Source of the DNA: Treponema sp.
GTDB taxonomy: Bacteria > Spirochaetota > Spirochaetia > Treponematales > Breznakiellaceae
Assembly: GCA_031273185.1 (NCBI GenBank)
Contig: JAISSG010000089.1
Location: 1-15,272 of the forward strand
DNA: 15,272 nucleotides
Direction: 5' to 3'
Under the pieces are notes generated by a model that was given only the letters and a program-made list of their open reading frames with translations, ran no database searches and was not told the origin of the DNA. Shown here in pieces: positions 1-7,659 of this stretch; within the stretch, counting starts at the first letter, position 1, and each line of letters starts with the position of its first letter. Both the position numbers and the translations under genes were made by a program.

Positions 1-79
1 GCATTTTACACGAAATAACGTTTTACTCTCCCTCCCCTATCCTTCTTGCTTTTCTCACGGCATAGCCATCATTACATGA

Positions 80-98
80 CCACGGCCAAAGGCCGTGG
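80..98. other. Perfect hairpin, possible IS200/IS605-type end or terminator
   Basis: Eight bases (CCACGGCC) pair perfectly with GGCCGTGG across an AAA loop, followed by an AT-rich stretch. Short perfect hairpins of this sort occur at the ends of IS200/IS605 elements and in terminators. There is no T-run and no IS200/IS605 transposase in the window, so the role is unproven. It lies just before transposon and regulator debris. Confidence 0.4.
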
Positions 99-106
99 AT
101 TTCTAA

Positions 107-297
107 GTTTCATTAAAAAAGCTTGGGCAGACCCGGAAAGCCCTCGTTTCTGCGGGAGCCATAAGATCGGTTCAAGCTATTACAGATTGGGGGGAACGAG
201 GCACCGTACCTCGCGCCGATGTTGCGTTGGCTATTGCCGATTACTTTGGTGTTCCTGTCCGATGGCCTATTACTGGCATAGATGAGGGGGGTATTTC
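107..297 (+). pseudogene. XRE-family helix-turn-helix regulator, fragment
   Basis: An open frame after a TAA at 104-106 encodes a short piece typical of XRE/Cro-type DNA-binding domains. Recognisable parts are QAITDW, then RGTVPRADVALAIADYFGV, then a PITGIDEG ending; this order (recognition helix, 'VPRADVALAIADYLGV', 'LITG') is common in small Treponema regulators. No start codon or ribosome binding site fits, and the first helix is poorly preserved. The homology stops around 295, where IS630 transposase sequence begins in another frame. It is therefore a regulator remnant with both ends lost. Function as a repressor is known only for the family; this copy is presumably dead. Confidence 0.55.
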
Positions 298-306
298 ACA
301 AGATGA

Positions 307-795
307 AAACTCGCCGAAATACCCGAGGAGAATCGCGTTTACGTTGATGAAAGCGGGGCAAGCGAGCAGTATCAGCGCGAGCGGGGTCGGGCTTTACGCG
401 GGAAGAAGGTTGGGGGGGATAAGGCGGGGAGTAAAGCCCCGGCGTTTGAATGCCATCGGCGTGCGTTGCTGCAGGAAGCATATAGCAATAAAACGTATGC
501 CCATTCAACGGACAGCGAGTTCTTCGAGAAGTGGTTCACCGCATGCCTGTTAAAGAAAGTGCCTAAGGGACACGCGATAATAATGGGCAATGCCGGTTTT
601 CATCGAAAGGGAGAGCTGGAGAGCCTTGCGGAAACGGCAGGGGTTGCGTTGCTGTTTCTGCCTGCTTATTCCCCTGATTTCAATCCAATAGAGCATTCGT
701 GGGCCAACATGAAACGGTGGCTTCGAGACAATGAATCCCGATTCCCCGCTCTCGATTCCGCCATTTACCACTTCTTCCAATGTAAAGGTATTTAG
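307..795 (+). pseudogene. IS630-family transposase, truncated and catalytically damaged
   Basis: This frame encodes the DDE catalytic half of an IS630/Tc1-type transposase, which cuts and joins transposon ends. The first acidic motif is VYVDESG (Asp codon 346-348). The third is FNPIEHSW (Glu codon 691-693), preceded by LFLPAYSPDFNPIE. The second motif should read like MDNAxFH but reads MGNAGFH (GGC at 586-588), so the second catalytic Asp is Gly; a GAC to GGC change would explain it. The spacing from that position to the Glu is 35 residues, as expected. The N-terminal DNA-binding half is absent, the frame opens only after a TGA at 304-306, and no good start codon exists (TTG at 466 is internal to the homology). 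Terminal inverted repeats were not found. It is an inactive relic fused to a regulator fragment. Confidence 0.75.
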
Positions 796-1001
796 ATTAA
801 ACGACTATATTGGTCGCAGGATCTTGTTTTATTGTACCATTCGTCAAGACCATCACGAGAAACAAGAATATTCGGACCTGTATAAGCATTATTGAAAAAT
901 TTACCTTGAAATTTTTCCCTTGCATACAGAAAACATTCTCTTTTAAGTTCCCTATCAGTAAGCCCTTTTTCATGGTCATTTTCAGCTATGCTATTATTCA
1001 C
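792..1001 (-). pseudogene. LPD3-like domain protein, C-terminally truncated stub
   Basis: A 69-codon frame opens at a GTG at 1001 with an AAGGATGG ribosome-binding-like stretch just upstream. The part LTDRELKRECFLYAREKFQG followed by KFFNNAYTG and ILVSRDGLDEWYNKT resembles the pattern 'F-G-K-F-N-x-TG-x-I-x-V-S-x-x-G-L/I-D', seen in LPD3-type domains of large phage and polymorphic-toxin polyvalent proteins. Such domains are normally followed by more sequence. Here the reading ends at 792, where the IS630 remnant finishes on the other strand, which suggests that the transposon event removed the C-terminal part. The DNA is visibly AT-richer than the kinase gene next to it. The match is from memory of the family pattern, so it is tentative. 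Confidence 0.4.
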
Positions 1002-1218
1002 TTTTCCATCCTTGCTTTTTCACCGCTCCCATCCTAACATATACTTTCTTTTTATGCCCGTTCTTGTCAATTATGACTTTTCTGGTCGGGGCCACGCAAA
1101 GGCGGCAGCCATCGAAAAACCCTGGCGTACCATTGCGGCTAACGGCACTGCCTGTAGCGTAGCCACCTTCACTTTTCCCGCCGCCCCATTCCCTGTCTTG
1201 GCTAATAACTTTTTCGCT
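994..1218 (-). pseudogene. Unassigned coding remnant downstream of the kinase gene
   Basis: A 74-codon open frame without a standard start runs between a TAA (1219-1221, inside the kinase gene's last codons in another frame) and a TAA at 994-996. It overlaps the GTG of the LPD3-like stub by 8 bases, as translationally coupled genes do. The first half contains GYATGSAVSRNGTPGFFDG and then CRLCVAP, which faintly recalls the C-terminal end of formylglycine-generating-enzyme-like (C-type-lectin fold) domains, usually '..R..NxPxxxxxxxGFRLCVAP'. The second half (KVIIDKNGHKKKVYVRMG) is basic and strand-like. It may be one degenerated gene or a scrambled fusion. There is no clear function. The 796-1201 interval holds nothing else that I can recognise. 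Confidence 0.3.
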
Positions 1219-4200
1219 TTAGGTATTGCCGCAGCTTGTCCGCCACCTCGCCGAAGTCGAGCGGTTTTCCAACGTGATCGTTCATGCCCGCTTCCAGGCA
1301 TTTTTCAACGTCCTCCTTGAAGACGTTGGCTGTCATGGCGACTATGGGGATATCTTTGGCTTTGGGCAGGCCAAGCGCGCGTATGCGGCGGGTGGCTTCA
1401 AGGCCGTCCATTTCGGGCATCTGTATATCCATGAAAATCAAATCGTAGCGTTCAGGGTTGGCGCTGAACATTTCCACTGTCTTGGTGCCGTTCTCCGCGC
1501 AGTCAATCTCAATCCCCGCGCCTTCCAGCATCGTTATCACAATCTCGCGGTTGATTTCGATATCCTCGGCCAGCAGCAGGCGGTATCCGGCAAAGGATTC
1601 CGGCTGCCCGTCCGCCGCGTCTTTCGCTGCCCGGGGGGCCGCGATCGCGAAATGCCTGTTAATGCAGTCTACTATCGTGGAAGGAAACAGGGGCTTGGGC
1701 AAAAAGTCGTCAACGCCGACTGCCTTGGCGTCATTTTCAATCGCGTTCCATTCAACGGCGGAAATCATGATGATGACCGAATTATCGGCCCCCCGCTCCT
1801 TTATTTTGCGGGACAGCTCGATGCCGTTCATGCCGGGCATTTTCCAGTCGATAAAGAAAATGTCGTGCGACCCTTCAGCGACAAGCCGCAGCGCCTCCTC
1901 TCCGCTGGAAGCGGTGTCGCAGGCGATTTTTAGCTGTTCCGCAAGGCCGGCAAACCATCCCAGTATTTCAGGATCGTCGTCCACCGCGAGCATCCGGACG
2001 CTGTCCAGGGCCACGCCCGACGGGAGCGGGCTTGCCGCCCTTTCCTGTGCGCGCCTGACCTGGACGGTAAAGAAAAACGTGGAGCCCTTGCCCCATTCCG
2101 ACTTGAGCCAAATGCTGCCGCTCATCAGTTCGACAATGTGTTTCGAGATGGCAAGCCCCAGCCCGGTGCCGCCAAATTTGCGAGAGGTGCTGTTTTCCGC
2201 CTGCTCGAAAGAGATGAACAGGCGCGCCTGCTGCTCCTCGGTAATGCCGATGCCGGTGTCCGTGACCTCCATCCTAAGCGTGCAAATTTCATTTTCCTCT
2301 TTGTCCAAATACGCGCTGAGGCGTATCGAGCCTTCTTCCGGCGTAAATTTCACCGCATTGGACAGCAGGTTGGTTATCACCTGCGCCAGCCGCTGGTCAT
2401 CGCCCATGAGGAACGGGGGGATGCTGCTGTCAAGGTAAACCGAGAAGTCCTGCCGCTTTTCATCCACCCGGTAATTGATAATGCTGACAACCTTCTGCAC
2501 CAGCTTCTCAAAGTTGAACTCGACAACGGATATATCAAACTTGCCCGCCTCGATTTTTGACATTTCAAGTATGTCGTTGATGATGCCCAAAAGATGGTTG
2601 GATGCGTCTTCTATCTTTTCGAACGCATAGTTCTTTTTTTCCAGGTTGGACGCGGATTTGCCTATCGTCGTCATGCCGATGATGGCGTTCATGGGGGTGC
2701 GAATCTCATGGCTCATGTTCGACAGGAAATTGGTCTTGGCAAGGCTTGCCGACCGGGCGTTCTCCAGCGCTGTCTCCAGTTCCTTTTGGAGCCGGATCAT
2801 TTCCGTTATGTCGTCAATGCTGCCCACCACGCCGGATATCATGCCGTGGCTGTCAAAGATCGGCGAGGTGTGCGCGCGGAGCACCCTGCCGGCGGATTCG
2901 GAAATCCAGCTATGGGGCCCTTTGGCGAATGCCTTCCGCACGTTTTCGGCAAGGGCCATTTCCGGAAATTCCCGCTCGGCAGCGTCAATTGTCTTGCCTT
3001 CCATGAACGGCGGCGTGACGCCTAGCACGTCGAGGTACAGGCCGTTGAACAGGGTAATGACGCTATCCTTGTCCACGCTCCAGATAATGCCGGAGTAGTT
3101 GGATACCACCGCCTCCAGCCTGGCCGCGGAGTTGCGTATGTTGACGGTCATTTCGTTGCGCAGCAGGGCGTTTGCTATCAACAGGCTGGCGGAACGGAGT
3201 ATTGATTCCTCGTTCTCGGTAAACTCCCGTTCCTGGCGGCAGTCGTCAAAGCCAACGAATCCCCAGAAATAATCCTGCACGAACACTGGCACCACCAGGA
3301 TCGACAGGATGCCCTGGGGCGAGAGACGCTCCTGCTCCGTGGCAGACATGTTGCGAACCATGCTGTTAATGCTTCGCCCTACGGCAAGCGTATTCTCCCA
3401 GCCTGGCACGGCTTCGCCGTACGGGATGTCCACCGTGTACTTGTTGCCCTGCTGCGGCTCGGCGCTTTCCGACCATTCGTACAACTGGGTGCAGCAGAGC
3501 TTGTCGTCCTTAAGATGGTTTTTCCAGATGTACATGCGGTCGGTGTCCACGGCCTTTGCTATCATGCCCATGCATTTCCACAGGTTGGCGACAAATTCGT
3601 CAATCTCGGACCGCAGGAGTATGGACGCAACCTGGTTAATCGTCTGCAGCATGGCGTCCCGCAGATTAATTCCCTGCATCATCCGCTTGTACGCGCGGAG
3701 ATCCCTCGTATACGCGGCGACAACGTATTCTTTGCCATAGCTGATCCGCACCAGCGTAATCTCGCACTGCACCGGCGTGCCGTCCAGCATCTGGTGCACC
3801 CACTCAAAGACGCGCAGCCCGTCTTCAAACGCCTTCCTGACATGTTCCACCACTTTTTCCGACGAGAGCCGCCCGTCCGGCTGGTATTCAGGGGAAAGCT
3901 CGAAAAACCTGTCCAGGTATTCCTGCTTGTTCTTCAGGTTATACAGCTTGGCCGCCGCCTCGTTGCAGAGGACGTTGTTCAGGTTCTTGTCCCAGAGGCT
4001 GCAGCACAGGGGTGTCGCGTCCATCATGAGCTGCACCCGCTCGTGGGCTTCTCTTACCTCAACCGCCTGGGCGTGCCGGTTTACGGTGCTGACCATCATC
4101 AGGCTTCCCGATCGCAGGATGCTGACCTCCTCGCCGTCAAAGAAACGCTCCTGGTGGCAGTCGTCGAAACTGACAAACCCCCAGAAATGGCCGTGGAGAT

Positions 4201-5794
4201 ACACGGGTATCCCCAAAACCGATTGCAGGCCGTTGGGCCTCAGCAGGCCTTGCGCTTGTTCCGGCAGGCTGCTCACGGGGCCGTTTACGCAGTTGCCTTT
4301 CAGGAATTCGTCGTACCATTGGGGATTTTCCTGGTAAGGGTGACTGGCACCGACGGAAAAGGGGTTGCTGTCCCGGCCTGTCTCGTTCATCCAGCAGAAC
4401 AGGTGGGAATACCACAGCACCCCGTCCTTCGCCTCGTTTTTCCAGATATGGATGCGGTCGATGTCCATGCACTTTGCCATAAGCTCCATGCCTTCCTCAA
4501 GCGAGGATTCAAAGCCCTCGTCGTCTGCCGGGGAAAGCAGCACCTCCGCCATCCTGTTCACCGCGCACAACAGCTCCTCCCTGCGCTCCAGGTCGCGCGC
4601 GGCCCGCATCATGGACTGGTTGTAGGCGTTGAGGCGGTCCCGCATCTCCCATATCGTCTGCGCCAGATCGCCAATCTCGTCGTCCCTGTCCCTGCCGAAT
4701 ATGTCGCCCGTGCTGGCCCCCGACAGGCTTTTGGTCAGGCTGTCCAAGGGGTGCAGCACGATACGCCGCATCAGGACGCTGGTGACCAGGGTATACAGAA
4801 CGAACGCGGAAAGCATGGCTGCCAGGAGCGGCAGGAAGTTCATGGCGCTGAACAGGGAATTGCTGTTAAAAAAAGTTACCACCGACCAATTCGAATTGGG
4901 AATCGGCGCGATGGAGGCATAGCCGTAGGGCCTCCTTGGCAGCTTGATAACCTCCGGCTGGGCATCGGGGCTGAAAAAACCGTCAATGCTTTTTAGATAG
5001 GAATCTATCGCCCGCAGAAACGCCGGATCGGCGCTTGAGTCATGGATGTACCTGTTATTTTCCTCTTCGAAATTATTATATAAAGTGCTGTCCAACTGGA
5101 TTACGCCGTGGCTGTTAATGACATATCCCCTCATGCTTTGGGCATCGTACAGGGAAAACATCTCGTCAAGCACCGCGTCGATTTTCAGGCCGGAGCAGAA
5201 CACGCCTGCTATGTTTCCGTCGGACACAACCTTGTGGTTTATCCACAGGCGCCACCGCTGGGAGAATTTGTCTATGTCGATGTTAAAAACATAATCGTTA
5301 TCGGAATTGACGCACTCAAAAAACCATGCGTCCATGGGCTCCGACGGGTCAAGTTTCGCTCCCGGGATGAAGCCGGTGATGATCGCCTCGCTGTCAACAG
5401 AAAATTCGTCCAGCGACTCGTAGATGCCGAAGTACAGCTCCGTGCTTTGCAGGAGGCCTGCGTAGTCCATCATCTCGTTATACGCCGCGATCTTCTTCTC
5501 CTGGTTCCCCTCGTCGGCAAACCAGTCGGTGACAACCTTTGAGCGGGACACTTTCCGAACAAGGGCAAGGTCCTCGCTAATATAGGTGCTGAAACTTTTT
5601 ACTGCCTCGATTGAATAGAGATGGGCAAAATCTTTCGCCGCGCTGTCTGTCACCCGCTTCACCATTACATCTGACACCACCGCTATCAGGCAAAGAATCA
5701 GCAAGAGAAGAAGCATACTGGTATTGCGTACGCGCGCGGCAATCCTTATTTTTTGAGCAGGCTTGCCCGCAAATGCGTCATTGCCCATCATCAC
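1202..5794 (-). CDS. Hybrid sensor histidine kinase: Cache-like sensor, HAMP, GAF-PAS-GAF-PAS, HisKA/HATPase, two receivers
   Basis: A 1530-residue inner-membrane phosphorelay kinase. A membrane helix at about 26-42 and another at about 320-341 flank a periplasmic region (45-318) of double-Cache style, with VIQLDSTLYNN. A HAMP segment (342-395) follows, then GAF1 (405-575), PAS1 (590-700), GAF2 (708-878) and PAS2 (888-1000). The catalytic core has the H box SNMSHEIRTPMN (His1029), N box NLLSNAVKF (1142-1150), DTGIG (1179-1183) and GGTGLG (1208-1213). Receiver 1 has Asp1316 and Lys1367; receiver 2 has Asp1456, Thr1488 and Lys1510. There is no C-terminal HPt domain, so phosphate must leave through a separate protein. 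GAF1 and GAF2 are clearly duplicates (both carry FWGFVxFDDC and SILRS). The start could be GTG 5794 or the ATGs at 5791 or 5788; the Shine-Dalgarno sequence is weak. It begins about 9 bases after the pyrophosphatase stop, so co-transcription is likely. The ligand is unknown. Confidence 0.95.
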   Translation of the reverse strand: MMMGNDAFAGKPAQKIRIAARVRNTSMLLLLLILCLIAVVSDVMVKRVTDSAAKDFAHLYSIEAVKSFSTYISEDLALVRKVSRSKVVTDWFADEGNQEKKIAAYNEMMDYAGLLQSTELYFGIYESLDEFSVDSEAIITGFIPGAKLDPSEPMDAWFFECVNSDNDYVFNIDIDKFSQRWRLWINHKVVSDGNIAGVFCSGLKIDAVLDEMFSLYDAQSMRGYVINSHGVIQLDSTLYNNFEEENNRYIHDSSADPAFLRAIDSYLKSIDGFFSPDAQPEVIKLPRRPYGYASIAPIPNSNWSVVTFFNSNSLFSAMNFLPLLAAMLSAFVLYTLVTSVLMRRIVLHPLDSLTKSLSGASTGDIFGRDRDDEIGDLAQTIWEMRDRLNAYNQSMMRAARDLERREELLCAVNRMAEVLLSPADDEGFESSLEEGMELMAKCMDIDRIHIWKNEAKDGVLWYSHLFCWMNETGRDSNPFSVGASHPYQENPQWYDEFLKGNCVNGPVSSLPEQAQGLLRPNGLQSVLGIPVYLHGHFWGFVSFDDCHQERFFDGEEVSILRSGSLMMVSTVNRHAQAVEVREAHERVQLMMDATPLCCSLWDKNLNNVLCNEAAAKLYNLKNKQEYLDRFFELSPEYQPDGRLSSEKVVEHVRKAFEDGLRVFEWVHQMLDGTPVQCEITLVRISYGKEYVVAAYTRDLRAYKRMMQGINLRDAMLQTINQVASILLRSEIDEFVANLWKCMGMIAKAVDTDRMYIWKNHLKDDKLCCTQLYEWSESAEPQQGNKYTVDIPYGEAVPGWENTLAVGRSINSMVRNMSATEQERLSPQGILSILVVPVFVQDYFWGFVGFDDCRQEREFTENEESILRSASLLIANALLRNEMTVNIRNSAARLEAVVSNYSGIIWSVDKDSVITLFNGLYLDVLGVTPPFMEGKTIDAAEREFPEMALAENVRKAFAKGPHSWISESAGRVLRAHTSPIFDSHGMISGVVGSIDDITEMIRLQKELETALENARSASLAKTNFLSNMSHEIRTPMNAIIGMTTIGKSASNLEKKNYAFEKIEDASNHLLGIINDILEMSKIEAGKFDISVVEFNFEKLVQKVVSIINYRVDEKRQDFSVYLDSSIPPFLMGDDQRLAQVITNLLSNAVKFTPEEGSIRLSAYLDKEENEICTLRMEVTDTGIGITEEQQARLFISFEQAENSTSRKFGGTGLGLAISKHIVELMSGSIWLKSEWGKGSTFFFTVQVRRAQERAASPLPSGVALDSVRMLAVDDDPEILGWFAGLAEQLKIACDTASSGEEALRLVAEGSHDIFFIDWKMPGMNGIELSRKIKERGADNSVIIMISAVEWNAIENDAKAVGVDDFLPKPLFPSTIVDCINRHFAIAAPRAAKDAADGQPESFAGYRLLLAEDIEINREIVITMLEGAGIEIDCAENGTKTVEMFSANPERYDLIFMDIQMPEMDGLEATRRIRALGLPKAKDIPIVAMTANVFKEDVEKCLEAGMNDHVGKPLDFGEVADKLRQYLKRKSY

Positions 5795-5803
5795 ATATTT
5801 TTC

Positions 5804-7468
5804 TCACTGATTCTCCGCTATCCATTTTTCCACCAGCTCCGACAAAATAGGTATAAGCTGCTTTTTCCGGGACACCACCCCCTTGAGTTCGTAGACTTCC
5901 TCGGCGGCGGCTGGGTAGCTAATGCAACTGGCGAACGTTTTTTTCCCGATTACGAAGAGCAGCGAATCCAGCACGGTCACGTCCGTAACCAACAGCGCGG
6001 CAAAGAGATGGTCTTTGGCGGCCTGCGCCTCCTCCAGGGCGGCGACGATTTCGTCCCGGCGCTCGACCAAAGCCCCCGCGTTGTCAATCTCGATCTGGCT
6101 TACGACAAAGGACAGGCCATGCTCCGTGTACTCCTTCATGTCCATGGCGATAATCTCCTTAGCCGACAGCGAATTGATCTGGCTTGCCGCAGCCAGCAGG
6201 TCCTGGCTCAGGCTTTTGATGTCAAGGCCGGTAATCGAGGACAGGTAGTCGGCGGTTTCAACGTCGGTTTCCGTGGTCGTGGCCGATTGCAGCGACAGCG
6301 TGTCGGCAAGGACGCCGCACAGGAGGATCGACGCTATGCTCTTTTCCAGCGGTACCTTCTGCTCGCGGTACAGGTTGGTGATGATCGTGCAGGTGGCCCC
6401 CACCACCCGGTTGATGAACGTAATCGGGTAGCGGGTGGAAAGGTTGCCCAGCCGGTGGTGGTCGATCACCTCAAGTATCTTGTAGTTCTCGATTCCCTCG
6501 ATGGCCTGGCTCTGCTCGTTGTGATCGACCATTATCACCTCGACGTTCGGCTCCTTGGTCAGGTCGCCCTCGAAGATAACCCCAGCTACCCTTCCCTCGT
6601 TATCGACGATCGGTAGGTGGCGGGAATGGGCCTTTGACAGGGCCTGGCGGAAACCCCGCACGGTATCGTGCAGTTTCACGACGGGGGCGGAGGTGTCGCC
6701 CAGAACCCCCACCGCCACCGAATAGATGATCAGCATCGCCGTGGAGGAGGTGTCGAAGGGGCTGACCAGCACCGTTACCTGTTTTTGCTCCGCCAGTTCA
6801 ATCAGTTCCTTGGAAAGGGTGTTTCCGCCGGAGAGGATAAGCGCCCGCACCCCCAGATCGATGCAGTACCTCTGGATGTCCCAGCGATCCCCCACGATAA
6901 CCAGGGCGTTTTCCACCCGCTCCGTGTGGATGTACTGGCGGAAATACGCCGTGTACGAGGCGGCCACCACGATGGGCGACTTTATCACCTCAGCACCGTT
7001 GAACAGGGTCAGCGGCTGGGCGTGGATAGTCGCCGACAGATGATCCAGCGACAAGGGGAAAACGGATTTCTTGCGGGGGTTGATGTTGGCGATGATGAAC
7101 TGGGCAAAGCCCTTGTGGTGGAACATGCTCTTGTACACGCCGTCCTTGTCCACGACGGGAAGCACCTTGAGGTCGTCTCTTTGCAGGATTTCCAGGGCGT
7201 TCCACACGCTGTCGTCCTCGTTGATCGTGACCGGCGCGCCGGAAACGTAGTGCTCCGCCTTGGGAACCAGGTCCGGCAGGAACTCCGGCAGGGGCACGGC
7301 GAAGCGGTTGAAGATGTACTCGGTCTGCGGGCTGACTTTCCCCGCCCTGGCAGCGACGCAATTGCCCTGCCCCTGAATCTGCTTGAGCCGCGCATACGCC
7401 GCCGCCGAGACGATAGAATCCGTGTCCGGGTTACGATGCCCGATAACGTAAATTTTTTTCTGTTCCAT
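5804..7468 (-). CDS. ppaC: Manganese-dependent inorganic pyrophosphatase with CBS-DRTGG-CBS regulatory insert (family II)
   Basis: A cytosolic enzyme that hydrolyses pyrophosphate and so drives biosynthetic reactions forward. The 554 residues start at IYVIGHRNPDTDSI (His11, Asp15, Asp17: metal ligands of the DHH fold). Then come CBS1 (about 70-125), a DRTGG domain (about 125-240) and CBS2 (about 248-305). The rest of the DHH catalytic part has VDHNE (Asp315) and IDHH (336-338), with Asp389 in GVLADT, and a DHHA2 C-terminus follows. In characterised CBS-pyrophosphatases the insert binds adenine nucleotides and tunes activity; that is family knowledge, not seen here. The frame stays open upstream to 7555, but the family starts at this methionine and the extension is repeat sequence. 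No Shine-Dalgarno precedes the ATG; a TATATT lies only 5 bases upstream. It is divergent from thrC and upstream of the kinase gene. Confidence 0.94.
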   Translation of the reverse strand: MEQKKIYVIGHRNPDTDSIVSAAAYARLKQIQGQGNCVAARAGKVSPQTEYIFNRFAVPLPEFLPDLVPKAEHYVSGAPVTINEDDSVWNALEILQRDDLKVLPVVDKDGVYKSMFHHKGFAQFIIANINPRKKSVFPLSLDHLSATIHAQPLTLFNGAEVIKSPIVVAASYTAYFRQYIHTERVENALVIVGDRWDIQRYCIDLGVRALILSGGNTLSKELIELAEQKQVTVLVSPFDTSSTAMLIIYSVAVGVLGDTSAPVVKLHDTVRGFRQALSKAHSRHLPIVDNEGRVAGVIFEGDLTKEPNVEVIMVDHNEQSQAIEGIENYKILEVIDHHRLGNLSTRYPITFINRVVGATCTIITNLYREQKVPLEKSIASILLCGVLADTLSLQSATTTETDVETADYLSSITGLDIKSLSQDLLAAASQINSLSAKEIIAMDMKEYTEHGLSFVVSQIEIDNAGALVERRDEIVAALEEAQAAKDHLFAALLVTDVTVLDSLLFVIGKKTFASCISYPAAAEEVYELKGVVSRKKQLIPILSELVEKWIAENQ

Positions 7469-7473
7469 GAGAT

Positions 7474-7479
7474 AATATA
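7474..7479 (-). promoter_or_regulatory. Possible -10 element very close to the pyrophosphatase ATG
   Basis: TATATT sits 5 bases before the ATG at 7468. If it is the -10 box, the transcript would begin at or next to the start codon (leaderless). No convincing -35 is seen at 16-18 bases upstream; TTTACG lies 14 bases away. It fits the absence of a Shine-Dalgarno but is weak evidence. Confidence 0.25.
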
Positions 7480-7511
7480 TATCAGAAAACCAGCGTAAAT
7501 GCATCCCTTTT

Positions 7512-7553
7512 GGGAATAGGGGCGAGGGATTGGGGACTGGGGGAGCAGGGAGC
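7512..7553 (+). repeat. Heptad repeat array (six 7-base units)
   Basis: Six consecutive 7-base units with a GGG core (GGGAATA, GGGATTG, GGGACTG and similar) run without phase slip in the divergent ppaC-thrC intergenic region. The units vary at the last four positions but keep the period exactly. The same dialect occurs inside thrC at 8403-8486. Confidence 0.8.
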
Positions 7554-7627
7554 AAAATTACCTCCGCGCAAGGGCAAAATCATCCTGGCATCTGCCTTTT
7601 ACAGAACACTGGGAGGGTTCAAGGCTA

Positions 7628-7654
7628 TTGCATCTTTCGCTGCCGTGTTACAAT
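7628..7654 (+). promoter_or_regulatory. Possible thrC promoter giving a leaderless message
   Basis: TTGCAT (7628-7633), a 15-base spacer and TACAAT (7649-7654) resemble a sigma-70-type promoter. The -10 ends 5 bases before the thrC ATG at 7660, and there is no Shine-Dalgarno between them. The transcript would then start at about the A of ATG. The spacer is shorter than ideal (16 with ATTGCA), so this is a suggestion only. Confidence 0.35.
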
Positions 7655-7659
7655 GCGCC

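Noticed and set aside
1458..2438. Serine-rich plus-strand open frame of 326 codons
   Set aside because: Antisense of the kinase catalytic and receiver domains, which have complete motifs on the minus strand.
3515..4996. Long plus-strand open frame (493 codons) opposite the kinase gene
   Set aside because: It is the antisense shadow of strongly coding, GC-rich kinase sequence; the translation has no domain and no start signal.
6668..7498. Plus-strand open frame (276 codons) opposite the pyrophosphatase
   Set aside because: His/Arg-rich shadow translation of a clear DHH/CBS gene on the other strand.
7469..7555. N-terminal extension of the pyrophosphatase to 7555
   Set aside because: The family begins at the ATG at 7468, and the upstream part is translated heptad repeat.
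7510..7659. N-terminal extension of threonine synthase to 7510
   Set aside because: The conserved start is [10 protein letters not shown] at 7660; upstream codons are repeat-derived and not conserved.
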